This document shows, piece by piece, positions 1 through 7,140 of a stretch of DNA of 38,423 nt (position 1 is the first letter of the stretch; each line of letters starts with the position of its first letter). This stretch comes from Streptosporangiaceae bacterium (GTDB lineage: Bacteria > Actinomycetota > Actinomycetes > Streptosporangiales > Streptosporangiaceae). Location of the stretch: the NCBI GenBank assembly GCA_030041195.1, contig JASHOI010000442.1, forward strand, positions 1 through 38,423, in the 5' to 3' direction. The position numbers and the translations under genes are program-made. The notes beneath the pieces were generated by a model. That model saw nothing but the letters and a program-made list of their open reading frames with translations, was not told the origin of the DNA and ran no database searches.

Positions 1-68
1 CGGGCGGGCGGGGCGGGCCGGGCGGGCGGGGTGGGTCGGGTGGGGAAAATACCGAGGGGGCGGCGTGA
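1..68 (+). CDS. C-terminal tail of an upstream gene, probably the hydroxylase FAD subunit (partial)
   Basis: A frame with no stop enters from the left edge and ends at TGA 66-68, overlapping the next gene's GTG start as GTGA. It codes a glycine-rich tail ending in the residues ENTEGAA. The other two forward frames also lack stops here, so the call rests on the stop/start overlap, which matches the ATGA overlaps of the next two junctions. In CO-dehydrogenase-type operons the FAD (medium) subunit often precedes the iron-sulfur subunit, and no FAD subunit lies elsewhere in the window; that identity is inference. The DNA has ten runs of three or more G in bases 2-45. Confidence 0.4.
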   Translation, partial: GGRGGPGGRGGSGGENTEGAA

Positions 69-592
69 AGGACATCAGGCAGATCCGGGTCCGGGTCAAC
101 GGCGCCGAGCACGAGCTGGCCGTCGAGACCCGCCGCACGCTGGCGGACATGCTGCGCCACGACCTCGGGTACACCGGCACGCACCTGGGCTGTGAGCACG
201 GCATCTGCGGGGCGTGCACGGTGCTCGTGGACTCCGTGCCGGTCCGGTCCTGCCTGGTGTTCGGTGTGCAGGCGGACGGGTGCGACGTGCGTACCGTCGA
301 GGGCCTGGCCAACGGCGAGGAACTGTCCGATCTGCAGCAGGCGTTCAGCGACCACCACGGGCTGCAGTGCGGGTTCTGCACGCCGGGCTTCCTGATGCTG
401 GCCGAGGCCTACCTGGCCGATCGGCAGGCGGCCGGGGCCGGCGAGCCGACCGAGGCCGAGATCCGCGAGCTCGCAGCCTCGAACCTGTGCCGGTGCACCG
501 GCTACCAGGGCATCGTGGACGCGGTGCTGGCGACAGCGCGGGCCCGGTACCGCAGCGCAGGGGGCGGGCCGGGCGCGGGGGGCGGGCAATGA
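65..592 (+). CDS. [2Fe-2S] subunit of a xanthine dehydrogenase/CO dehydrogenase-family hydroxylase
   Basis: Small electron-transfer subunit of a molybdenum hydroxylase, 175 residues. The plant-ferredoxin-type cluster ligands are C43, C48, C51 and C63 (GCEHGICGAC). The second cluster uses C102 and C105 (QCGFCTPG) with C142 and C144 (NLCRCTGY). This is the full two-domain arrangement known for CoxS-type subunits, which pass electrons from the molybdenum centre to FAD. The C-terminus is a short glycine-rich tail. The GTG start is chosen because it overlaps the stop of the preceding frame and gives the usual N-terminus just before the first strand. Its stop overlaps the ATG of the large subunit, so the two are translationally coupled. 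The substrate cannot be read from this subunit. Confidence 0.93.
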   Translation: MKDIRQIRVRVNGAEHELAVETRRTLADMLRHDLGYTGTHLGCEHGICGACTVLVDSVPVRSCLVFGVQADGCDVRTVEGLANGEELSDLQQAFSDHHGLQCGFCTPGFLMLAEAYLADRQAAGAGEPTEAEIRELAASNLCRCTGYQGIVDAVLATARARYRSAGGGPGAGGGQ

Positions 593-2949
593 CAACCATC
601 GGGACGCGCGCGGCGCGCAAGGAGGACCCGCGGCTGCTGCGCGGCCTCGGCCGGTTCGGCGACGACTTCAGCGCCAGCGGGCAGTGCTGGGCCCGGGTCG
701 TCCGCTCGCCCATCGCGCACGGCCGGCTCTTGTCGGTCGACGTCGGGGAAGCCACGTGCGCCCCCGGCGTGGTGGCGGTGGTGACCGCCGCCGACCTGCC
801 GCCGGGCCTGGTCATCCCGGTCCGGCTGCCGCTGCAGGGCATCGACCTGGGCGGCTTCCTGCAGCCGGTGCTCGCCGGCGACGTGGTGCGCTACGTGGGC
901 GAGCCGATCGCGGTCGTGGTCGCCGAGGACCCGTACGCCGCCGAGGACGCCGCCGAGCTCATCGACGTCGACATCGACGAGGAGCCGGCCGTGCTAGATG
1001 CCGCCGTTGCGGCGGCGCCGGGGTCGCCGCGGCTGTTCCCGGCCGGAAACGTCGCCGCGGACTTCATCCTGGGCTACGGCGACGTCGACGCCGCGTTCGC
1101 GCGGGCGGCCCGGGTCGTCGAGACCGAGATCGAGATCGGCAGGCACACCGCGGTGCCGCTGGAGCCGCGGGCGCTGCTGGCCGACGTGGACCCGCACAGC
1201 GGCTCGCTGTCGATCTTCGGCATGACCAAGGTGCCGGCGTTCAACCGCGGCGTGCTGGCCTCGCTGCTGGGCGTCGACGAGACCCTGATCCACGTGCCCG
1301 CGGTCGACGCCGGCGGCGGCTTTGGGGTGCGCGGTGAGTTCTATCCGGAGGACTTCCTCGTGCCCTGGCTGGCCCGGTCCCTGGGCCGGCCGGTGAAGTG
1401 GGCCGAGGACCGGGCCGAGCACCTGGTGGCGGTGAACCACTCCCGGCAGCAGTCACACCGGATCGCGGCCGCGTTCGACGCCGACGGCACGATCGTGGCG
1501 CTGCGCGACGATGTGCTGCACGACAACGGCGCGTATTGCCGCACGCACGGGATCACCGTCCCGGAGCTGACCGTGGCGATGCTGCCGGGACCGTACCGGG
1601 TGCCGGCCTACCGCGGCCGGATCCGCGTCGTGCTCACCAACAAGACCCCGTGCGGCACCTACCGGGCGCCCGGCCGGTTCGAGGGGACCGCCGCCCGCGA
1701 GCAGCTGCTCGACGTGGCAGCGGCCGAGCTGGGGATGGACCGGGTCGAGCTGCGCCGCCGCAACCTGCTGCGCCCCGGCGAGCTGCCGCACCGCCGGCCG
1801 ATCACGACGCTCGGCACCGACCTGGTGCTCGACGCGGGCGACTATCCCGGGCTGCTGGATGCGGCGGTCGGCGAGGCCGCGCGGCTGGGTTACCACGGCT
1901 CGGTCGACGCCGGACGGCGGGACGGGCGGCTGCGCGGGCTCGGCGTGGCCATGTTCCTGGAGAAGAGCGGGCTGGGCCCGCAGGAGACCGCGGACGTTCA
2001 GGTGAGTACCGGCGGCGGGGTCCGGGTGCTGTCCGGCGGGACCTCGCTGGGCCAGGGCGTGGAGACCGTGCTCGGGCAGATCGCCGCGGACGCGCTCGGC
2101 GTCGACCCCGGCGCGGTCAGCGTGGTCTGCGGCGACACCGACCTGCAGCCGTTCGGCATGGGCTCCTGGGCGTCCCGCACCACGGTCGTCGCGGGCAACG
2201 CGGTGCACGCTGCCGCACAGGCGGTGCGCCAGCGGGTCACCGAGCTGGCCGCGCGGATGCTGGAGGTGGCCGAGGACGACCTGACGGTCTCCGGCGGCGC
2301 GGTCGGCGTGCGCGGCGATCCCGCCGCCTCGGTCAGCCTCGCCGAGGTGGCCACGGCGGCGGAGCCGGACAGCGGGTACCTGCGGCCTGGCGAGCCCGCC
2401 GGACTCGCCGCGCGCCGCAGGTTCGACGTCGCGCACATGACCTATCCGTACGGGGTGCACATCGCGGTCGTCGAGGTCGACGCCGGCACCGGCATGGTGC
2501 GGGTGCTGCGGTACCTGGTCGCCTACGAGGTGGGCCGTGCGGTCAACCCGACGCTGGTCGAGGGGCAGCTGCGCGGCGGCGCCGCGCAGGGCATCGGCGG
2601 CGCGCTGCTCGAGGAGTTCGGCTACGACGAGGCCGGCCAGCCGCAGGCGACGACGTTCATCGACTACCGGATGCCGACCGCGGCCGAGGTCCCGCCGATC
2701 GACGTTCTGGTCACGCAGCAGTCACCAGCGCCGGGCAACCCGCTGGGCGTGCGCGGCGCCGGCGAGGGCGGGATCAGCGCCGCTGGCGCGGTGCTGGCCA
2801 GCGCCGTCAGGGACGCACTCGGCCTGGCCGGGTCCGTCGGCAGGCTGCCGCTCACCGCGGCCCGGGTGCAGGCCCTCATCGCCTCCGGCATCGCGACGGG
2901 CGCGACGGCCGGCGGGCCGGCCACGATAACGGAAGGTGCTCGGCCATGA
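589..2949 (+). CDS. Molybdopterin-binding large subunit of a xanthine dehydrogenase/CO dehydrogenase-family hydroxylase
   Basis: Catalytic subunit, 786 residues, the usual length for CoxL-type proteins. It begins with the common RKEDPRLLRGLGRF motif, has GGGFGVRGE at 242-250 in the cofactor domain, and keeps the essential glutamate in GAGEGG (E726). The active-site loop reads TYRAPGR (357-363), not the AYxCSFR of true form I CO dehydrogenase, so genuine CO oxidation is unlikely; the family also includes hydroxylases of aromatic heterocycles and aldehydes. The frame stays open far upstream, but the real start is ATG 589, overlapping the small-subunit stop. Its own stop overlaps the next ATG. 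The neighbouring GntR regulator and hydrolase suggest a catabolic operon of unknown substrate. Confidence 0.92.
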   Translation: MTTIGTRAARKEDPRLLRGLGRFGDDFSASGQCWARVVRSPIAHGRLLSVDVGEATCAPGVVAVVTAADLPPGLVIPVRLPLQGIDLGGFLQPVLAGDVVRYVGEPIAVVVAEDPYAAEDAAELIDVDIDEEPAVLDAAVAAAPGSPRLFPAGNVAADFILGYGDVDAAFARAARVVETEIEIGRHTAVPLEPRALLADVDPHSGSLSIFGMTKVPAFNRGVLASLLGVDETLIHVPAVDAGGGFGVRGEFYPEDFLVPWLARSLGRPVKWAEDRAEHLVAVNHSRQQSHRIAAAFDADGTIVALRDDVLHDNGAYCRTHGITVPELTVAMLPGPYRVPAYRGRIRVVLTNKTPCGTYRAPGRFEGTAAREQLLDVAAAELGMDRVELRRRNLLRPGELPHRRPITTLGTDLVLDAGDYPGLLDAAVGEAARLGYHGSVDAGRRDGRLRGLGVAMFLEKSGLGPQETADVQVSTGGGVRVLSGGTSLGQGVETVLGQIAADALGVDPGAVSVVCGDTDLQPFGMGSWASRTTVVAGNAVHAAAQAVRQRVTELAARMLEVAEDDLTVSGGAVGVRGDPAASVSLAEVATAAEPDSGYLRPGEPAGLAARRRFDVAHMTYPYGVHIAVVEVDAGTGMVRVLRYLVAYEVGRAVNPTLVEGQLRGGAAQGIGGALLEEFGYDEAGQPQATTFIDYRMPTAAEVPPIDVLVTQQSPAPGNPLGVRGAGEGGISAAGAVLASAVRDALGLAGSVGRLPLTAARVQALIASGIATGATAGGPATITEGARP

Positions 2950-3605
2950 CAGTCCCGAATGCCGCCGCGCTGGCAACGATCGGCCAGGGCACCGTGAGCT
3001 ACGTCAGCAAGACCGACATGGTGGCGGCGCTGATCCGCGAACTGATCATCACCGGCGAGCTCACCGCGGGGCAGCAGCTGCGCCAGCGTGACCTCGCGCA
3101 GCGCTTCGGGGTCAGCCAGACGCCGGTGCGCGAGGCCATGCGCCGGCTGGAGTCCGAGGGGCTGGTCATCGGGGATACCCACCGCGGGTTCACCGTCGTG
3201 ATGGCCGACGCCGGCCCGGTCGAGGAGAACTTCCAGATCCGCGCGGCGCTCGAGTCGCTCGGCGCTTCGCTCGCCGCCCGCAAGATCGACGAGGCCGGGC
3301 TGGCCGAGCTGGAGCAGCTGAACCAGCGGATGCGGGCGATGGCCGAGGACGACCCGCGTTACGCCGAGCTCAACCGGGAGTTCCACTTCACGCTGTACCA
3401 GTACTCGCGCAGCCCGCTGCTGATGTCGCTGATGCGGCTGCTGTGGGCGTCGCTGCACGGCGGCCCCCAGGTCGTGCGCACGCACGCCGAGTCGGCGCGC
3501 CAGCACGACGCGATCCTGGACGCACTGCGCGCCGGGGATGCCGACGCCGCCAGCGCGCTGACCTACCAGCACATCATGGGCGCCGAGCGCGTCACCGGGT
3601 CCTGA
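2946..3605 (+). CDS. GntR-family regulator, FadR/FCD subgroup
   Basis: DNA-binding repressor or activator of 219 residues. The winged helix-turn-helix spans about 22-80, with LRQRDLAQRFGVSQTPVREA at 45-64 as the typical GntR recognition region. An all-helical FCD ligand domain follows from about 96 to 212, with FHFTLY near 147-151 and a later histidine at 187 of the kind that binds metal in this subgroup. FCD regulators usually sense small organic acids. The ATG overlaps the hydroxylase stop (ATGA), so the gene belongs to that operon and probably controls it in response to substrate or product. No operator is visible because the operon's promoter lies left of the window. Confidence 0.9.
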   Translation: MTVPNAAALATIGQGTVSYVSKTDMVAALIRELIITGELTAGQQLRQRDLAQRFGVSQTPVREAMRRLESEGLVIGDTHRGFTVVMADAGPVEENFQIRAALESLGASLAARKIDEAGLAELEQLNQRMRAMAEDDPRYAELNREFHFTLYQYSRSPLLMSLMRLLWASLHGGPQVVRTHAESARQHDAILDALRAGDADAASALTYQHIMGAERVTGS

Positions 3606-3646
3606 TCGCCGGGCCCGCCGTCATCCCATCGACCGGAAGGCCAGCC

Positions 3647-4528
3647 ATGCCCGCGATCCAGACCGACGACGGCGTTGCCCTGCACACCGAGATCACCGGG
3701 ACCGGCGAGCCGCTGCTGTTCATCCACGAGTTCGCCGGCGATCACCGCAGCTGGGAGCCGCAGGTCCGGCACTTCTCGGCCGCCTACCGCTGCATCACCT
3801 ACGCGGCGCGCGGCTACCCGCCGTCGGACGTCCCCACCGATCCTGGCGGGTACAGCCAGGATCGCGCGGTCGCCGACGCGGTCGCGGTGCTGGACGCCGT
3901 CGGCGTGCAGCGGGCTCATGTCGTGGGCCTGTCCATGGGCGGGTTCGCCACGCTGCACCTGCTGATGCGCCACCCGGACCGGGTCAGGTCGGCGGTGGTC
4001 GCCGGGGCCGGTTACGGCGCGCATCCCGACCGGCGCGAAGCGTTCCGGGCGGAAAGCGAGGCGATCGCGGCCGCGTTCGAGGCCGAGGGCGCGTCGCAGG
4101 TCGCCCGGCGTTACGCGCTGGGGCCGGCCCGGGTGCAGTTCCAGAACAAGAACCCGCGTGGCTGGGCCGAGTTCGCCGCGGCGCTGGCCGAGCACTCCGC
4201 GGTGGGCTCGGCGCTGACCATGCGCGGCGTGCAGGCCGCCCGGCCCTCGCTGTACGCGCTGCGCGACGAGCTCGCCGCGATCACGGCGCCGGTGCTGATC
4301 CTGGTCGGCGACGAGGACGAGGGCTGCCTGGAGCCCGCGCTCATGCTCAAGCGCACGATCCCGAGTTCCGGGCTCGCCGTCCTGCCGCAGACCGGTCACA
4401 CGGCGAATCTCGAGGACCCCTGCCTGTTCAACGCCACGGTCGACCGGTTCCTCGCGCTCGCGGCCCGCGGCGGCTGGCGGCACCGCGACCCGCGGTCGCT
4501 GTCAACCTCAACCACCGGCATCCGCTAG
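3647..4528 (+). CDS. Alpha/beta hydrolase
   Basis: Soluble hydrolase of 293 residues with the classic fold: oxyanion region HEFAGDHRSW at 27-36, nucleophile elbow GLSMGG (S96), candidate acid at D222 or D224 in LVGDEDEG, and histidine H251 in TGHTANLEDP. The overall pattern resembles enol-lactone hydrolases and related C-C bond or ester hydrolases of aromatic catabolism; the exact reaction is not known. The start at 3647 follows CCGGAAGG and gives the standard N-terminus; the frame is open upstream but that region codes the regulator. It lies 41 bases after the GntR gene and is probably the last gene of the hydroxylase operon. It converges with the TetR gene 12 bases away. Confidence 0.88.
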   Translation: MPAIQTDDGVALHTEITGTGEPLLFIHEFAGDHRSWEPQVRHFSAAYRCITYAARGYPPSDVPTDPGGYSQDRAVADAVAVLDAVGVQRAHVVGLSMGGFATLHLLMRHPDRVRSAVVAGAGYGAHPDRREAFRAESEAIAAAFEAEGASQVARRYALGPARVQFQNKNPRGWAEFAAALAEHSAVGSALTMRGVQAARPSLYALRDELAAITAPVLILVGDEDEGCLEPALMLKRTIPSSGLAVLPQTGHTANLEDPCLFNATVDRFLALAARGGWRHRDPRSLSTSTTGIR

Positions 4529-4540
4529 CGGAACCGGGTA

Positions 4541-5278
4541 TCACGCTCCGGATGCCGCTGTCCCTTGTTTGGCGTGCGCGGCGCAGCGGCATGGGCGTGG
4601 CGCGCGCTGCTGCAGGCCGCCGATGACGAACGCGAGGATGGTCTCGAAGATCTCGTCGTCGTCGACTTCCGGCAGCTCCGTGCGGACTTGCCAGATATGC
4701 GGATAGTCCGCGCGGTCAACGCCGAGGTAGGCGCTGGTCCACGCCCCCATGTCGCTCTTTTGCAGCCGCTCGTCCAAGGCCAGGAATGCGGCCTCGCAGC
4801 CAGCCCAGGACAGCGCGAAGTCGCCCATCGCGCGGTAGACCTTTGCGGCTTCCCCGCCTTCGAACCCGGCCTGAAGCACGGCGCCGATAATGATGTCGAC
4901 AATGCGCATCTCGGCGGGCCCCTGGGTGGTCCGGTAGGCCGACAGGGAGGCGGCCGCCGGGTGCGCCAGGTATGTGTTGCGCAGCCGGCGCGTGTTCTCG
5001 GTCAGGGTGTCCACCCAGCAGTCGCCCGGCACCAGGCCGGCCGATGACTCCTCAATGAGCCGGTCGGCGATCGCCAGCACGAGGGCGTCCTTGCTGGCGA
5101 AATGACGGTAGACGGCAGTTGGGTCAGTTCCGAGGGCGCGGCCGAGCTTCGGCAGGCTGAACCCGGCGATTCCCTCAGCGTCGAGCAACCGCAGGCTCTC
5201 GGTGACGATCTTCTCGCGGGTCAGGCTGCCGCGCGGCAGGCGGGTGCGCGGTGCTCGCTTAGTGACCCTCGTTGCCAT
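4541..5278 (-). CDS. TetR-family regulator
   Basis: Regulator of 245 residues. The N-terminal helix-turn-helix occupies about 22-66, with SLPKLGRALGTDPTAVYRHF at 41-60 typical of TetR proteins. The rest is a helical ligand domain with no recognisable effector pocket. It has a basic N-terminal extension and a cysteine-containing tail. The ATG at 5278 is preceded by a G-run (GGGGGG) as ribosome site. It is transcribed away from the amidohydrolase gene starting at 5428. The 149-base gap holds an inverted repeat over the -35 of the opposite promoter (5342-5364), so it probably represses the amidohydrolase/importer genes; that link is inference. Confidence 0.9.
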   Translation of the reverse strand: MATRVTKRAPRTRLPRGSLTREKIVTESLRLLDAEGIAGFSLPKLGRALGTDPTAVYRHFASKDALVLAIADRLIEESSAGLVPGDCWVDTLTENTRRLRNTYLAHPAAASLSAYRTTQGPAEMRIVDIIIGAVLQAGFEGGEAAKVYRAMGDFALSWAGCEAAFLALDERLQKSDMGAWTSAYLGVDRADYPHIWQVRTELPEVDDDEIFETILAFVIGGLQQRAPRPCRCAAHAKQGTAASGA

Positions 5279-5341
5279 CGTTTCGTCCCCCCCAGCCGGG
5301 TCCCCGCGCCGCCGCTGGGCGCACTAGGAGTCTATCCGAGG

Positions 5342-5364
5342 CTTTGTCATAGCCATTGACAAAG
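5342..5364. promoter_or_regulatory. Inverted repeat, candidate TetR operator
   Basis: Two perfect 8-base arms, CTTTGTCA and TGACAAAG, are separated by 7 bases (TAGCCAT). The right arm overlaps the -35 box TTGACA at 5356-5361. Both position and size fit a TetR dimer site between the divergent regulator and amidohydrolase genes. Unaided, an 8-base inverted repeat with a short spacer is expected a few times in 38 kb, so the position carries most of the weight. Confidence 0.5.
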
Positions 5365-5385
5365 ACTTTTGCCCAGTCGTACGGT
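5356..5385 (+). promoter_or_regulatory. Candidate sigma-70-type promoter of the amidohydrolase operon
   Basis: A perfect -35 box TTGACA (5356-5361) is followed after 18 bases by TACGGT (5380-5385), which has the key A and final T of an actinobacterial -10. The predicted start near 5392 leaves a leader of about 36 bases, ending in the strong ribosome site AAAAGGAGG at 5415-5423 just before GTG 5428. The inverted repeat at 5342-5364 covers the -35. Confidence 0.5.
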
Positions 5386-5427
5386 TCGGCAAGGCCGCCT
5401 GCTTTAGGACTCTGAAAAGGAGGCCGT

Positions 5428-7092
5428 GTGCAGTCCGGTGCCGAGGAAGTCCTGTTCCGCAATGGGTCGGTGTTCGATGGCAGCCGATTCCTGCCCGCGG
5501 GAAGCTGCGTGCGGATCCGCGACGGCCGGATCGCCGAGGTCGGCCCGGCGGCCCGCACGGGTGCCGCGGAGCCCGTGGACCTCGACGGCGGCACGCTGCT
5601 GCCGGGCTTCATCGACGCGCACGCGCACCCCGTCTTCGCCGGCTACCAGCTACGGCGCTGCGATCTCCATGCGGCCGAGCGCGCGGCCGACTACATCGAC
5701 ATCATTGCCGCCTACGCCAGGGATCACCCAGATGAGGAGTGGATCATCGGTGGCGGCTGGGCGATGGCCGCGTTTCCCGGCGGCATTCCGACCCGGTACC
5801 AGCTGGACGAGGTGGTCGCCGACCGTCCGGTGTTCCTGCCGAACCGGGACGGGCACGGGGCGTGGGTGAACAGCAAGGCGCTGACGCTTGCCGGGATCGA
5901 TGCTCGCACACCGGACCCTCCGGACGGCCGGATCGAGCGGGATGCTGACGGAGAGCCGGTTGGCATGCTGCAGGAGGGCGCGGCCTCCCTGGTGTCGCGG
6001 CTGCTGCCGGCCGCGACCGAGCAGGAATACTACCTGGGCCTGCTCGCTGCCCAGGAGTACCTGCTGGCACTGGGGATCACCGGCTGGCAGGACGCGATCA
6101 TCGGCCGCAATCCGGACGAGGCCGACCCGGCTGCGGCTTACCTGCGCGGCGTGCAGGCAGGGACGCTGCGGGCGAACGTGGTGGGCGCGCTGTGGTGGGA
6201 CCGGCATCAGGGGCTGGAACAGCTGCCTGAGTTGCTGTACCGGCGGAGCGCTGGGCAGGCCGGCGGCTTCCGCGCAACCAGCGTCAAGATGATGCTCGAC
6301 GGCGTGGCGGAAAATCACACGGCCGCGATGCTCGAGCCGTACCTGGACGGCGACGGGTGCCAGACCAGCCAGGACGGGCTTGATTTCATCGATCCGGCCG
6401 AGCTGCCCTCCTTCGTGACCGCTCTGGACCGGGAGGGTTTCCAGGTGCATTTCCACTCCCTCGGCGACCGAGCGGTCCGTCACGCGCTGGACGCGCTCGA
6501 GGCTGCCCGGCGGCACAACGGCAAGCCGAGGGCGCGGCATCACCTTGCCCACCTGCAGGTCGTGCATCCGCAGGACATCCCGCGCTTTGCGGCGCTCGAG
6601 GCGACCGCCAACATCCAGCCGCTATGGGCCACGCACGAGCCGCAGATGGACGATCTCACCATCCCTTTCCTTGGCGAGCGCAGGGCCGGCTGGCAGTACC
6701 CGTTCCGCTCGCTGCTCGAGGCCGGTGCTGCCCTGTGTGCGGGCAGCGACTGGCCGGTCAGCAGCCCAGACCCGCTGTGCGGAGTTCATGTGGCCGTCAA
6801 CCGAAGTCTCCCGGCCGCCGCGCCCGGCACTGGCGACCCGTTCCTGCCCGCACAACGCATCGGCCTGGAACCGGCCCTGGCCGCCTATACCTCGGGCAGC
6901 GCCAGGGTCAACGGACTTGAGCAGAGGGTAGGCGCGATCCGCGTCGGCCTCGATGCGGACTTCGCCATCGTCGACGCCGACTTGTCCGTGCTCCCGGCCG
7001 GTGAGATCGGCACCGCATCGGTCCAGCAGACCTGGGTCCGCGGCCAGCTTGCCTACGAGCGGCGCGGCGCGGACACCCATCACGACAGATAA
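5428..7092 (+). CDS. YtcJ-type amidohydrolase (amidohydrolase family 3)
   Basis: Metal-dependent hydrolase of 554 residues, typical for the YtcJ group. Metal ligands are visible as DAHAHP (63-68), HFHSLGD (341-347), HHLAH (371-375) and GSDWPVSS (439-446); K287 in SVKMMLDG is the likely carboxylated lysine. A small beta-sandwich is formed by the first 60 residues and the tail (DADFAIVDADL). The family hydrolyses C-N bonds in amides, imides or formyl groups; the substrate here is unknown. The GTG at 5428 is preceded at good spacing by AAAAGGAGG. It is the first gene of a run with an ABC importer and an amidase, which suggests uptake and cleavage of an amide or peptide-like nutrient. Confidence 0.92.
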   Translation: MQSGAEEVLFRNGSVFDGSRFLPAGSCVRIRDGRIAEVGPAARTGAAEPVDLDGGTLLPGFIDAHAHPVFAGYQLRRCDLHAAERAADYIDIIAAYARDHPDEEWIIGGGWAMAAFPGGIPTRYQLDEVVADRPVFLPNRDGHGAWVNSKALTLAGIDARTPDPPDGRIERDADGEPVGMLQEGAASLVSRLLPAATEQEYYLGLLAAQEYLLALGITGWQDAIIGRNPDEADPAAAYLRGVQAGTLRANVVGALWWDRHQGLEQLPELLYRRSAGQAGGFRATSVKMMLDGVAENHTAAMLEPYLDGDGCQTSQDGLDFIDPAELPSFVTALDREGFQVHFHSLGDRAVRHALDALEAARRHNGKPRARHHLAHLQVVHPQDIPRFAALEATANIQPLWATHEPQMDDLTIPFLGERRAGWQYPFRSLLEAGAALCAGSDWPVSSPDPLCGVHVAVNRSLPAAAPGTGDPFLPAQRIGLEPALAAYTSGSARVNGLEQRVGAIRVGLDADFAIVDADLSVLPAGEIGTASVQQTWVRGQLAYERRGADTHHDR

Positions 7093-7140
7093 CGGCCGCT
7101 GCCCGGCGGCCGGATAGTTCAGGCGTCGCGAGGAGGAACG

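Noticed and set aside
589..2949. Genuine CO dehydrogenase (CoxL form I)
   Set aside because: The active-site loop is TYRAPGR and lacks the cysteine-containing AYxCSFR motif needed for the Cu-Mo centre.
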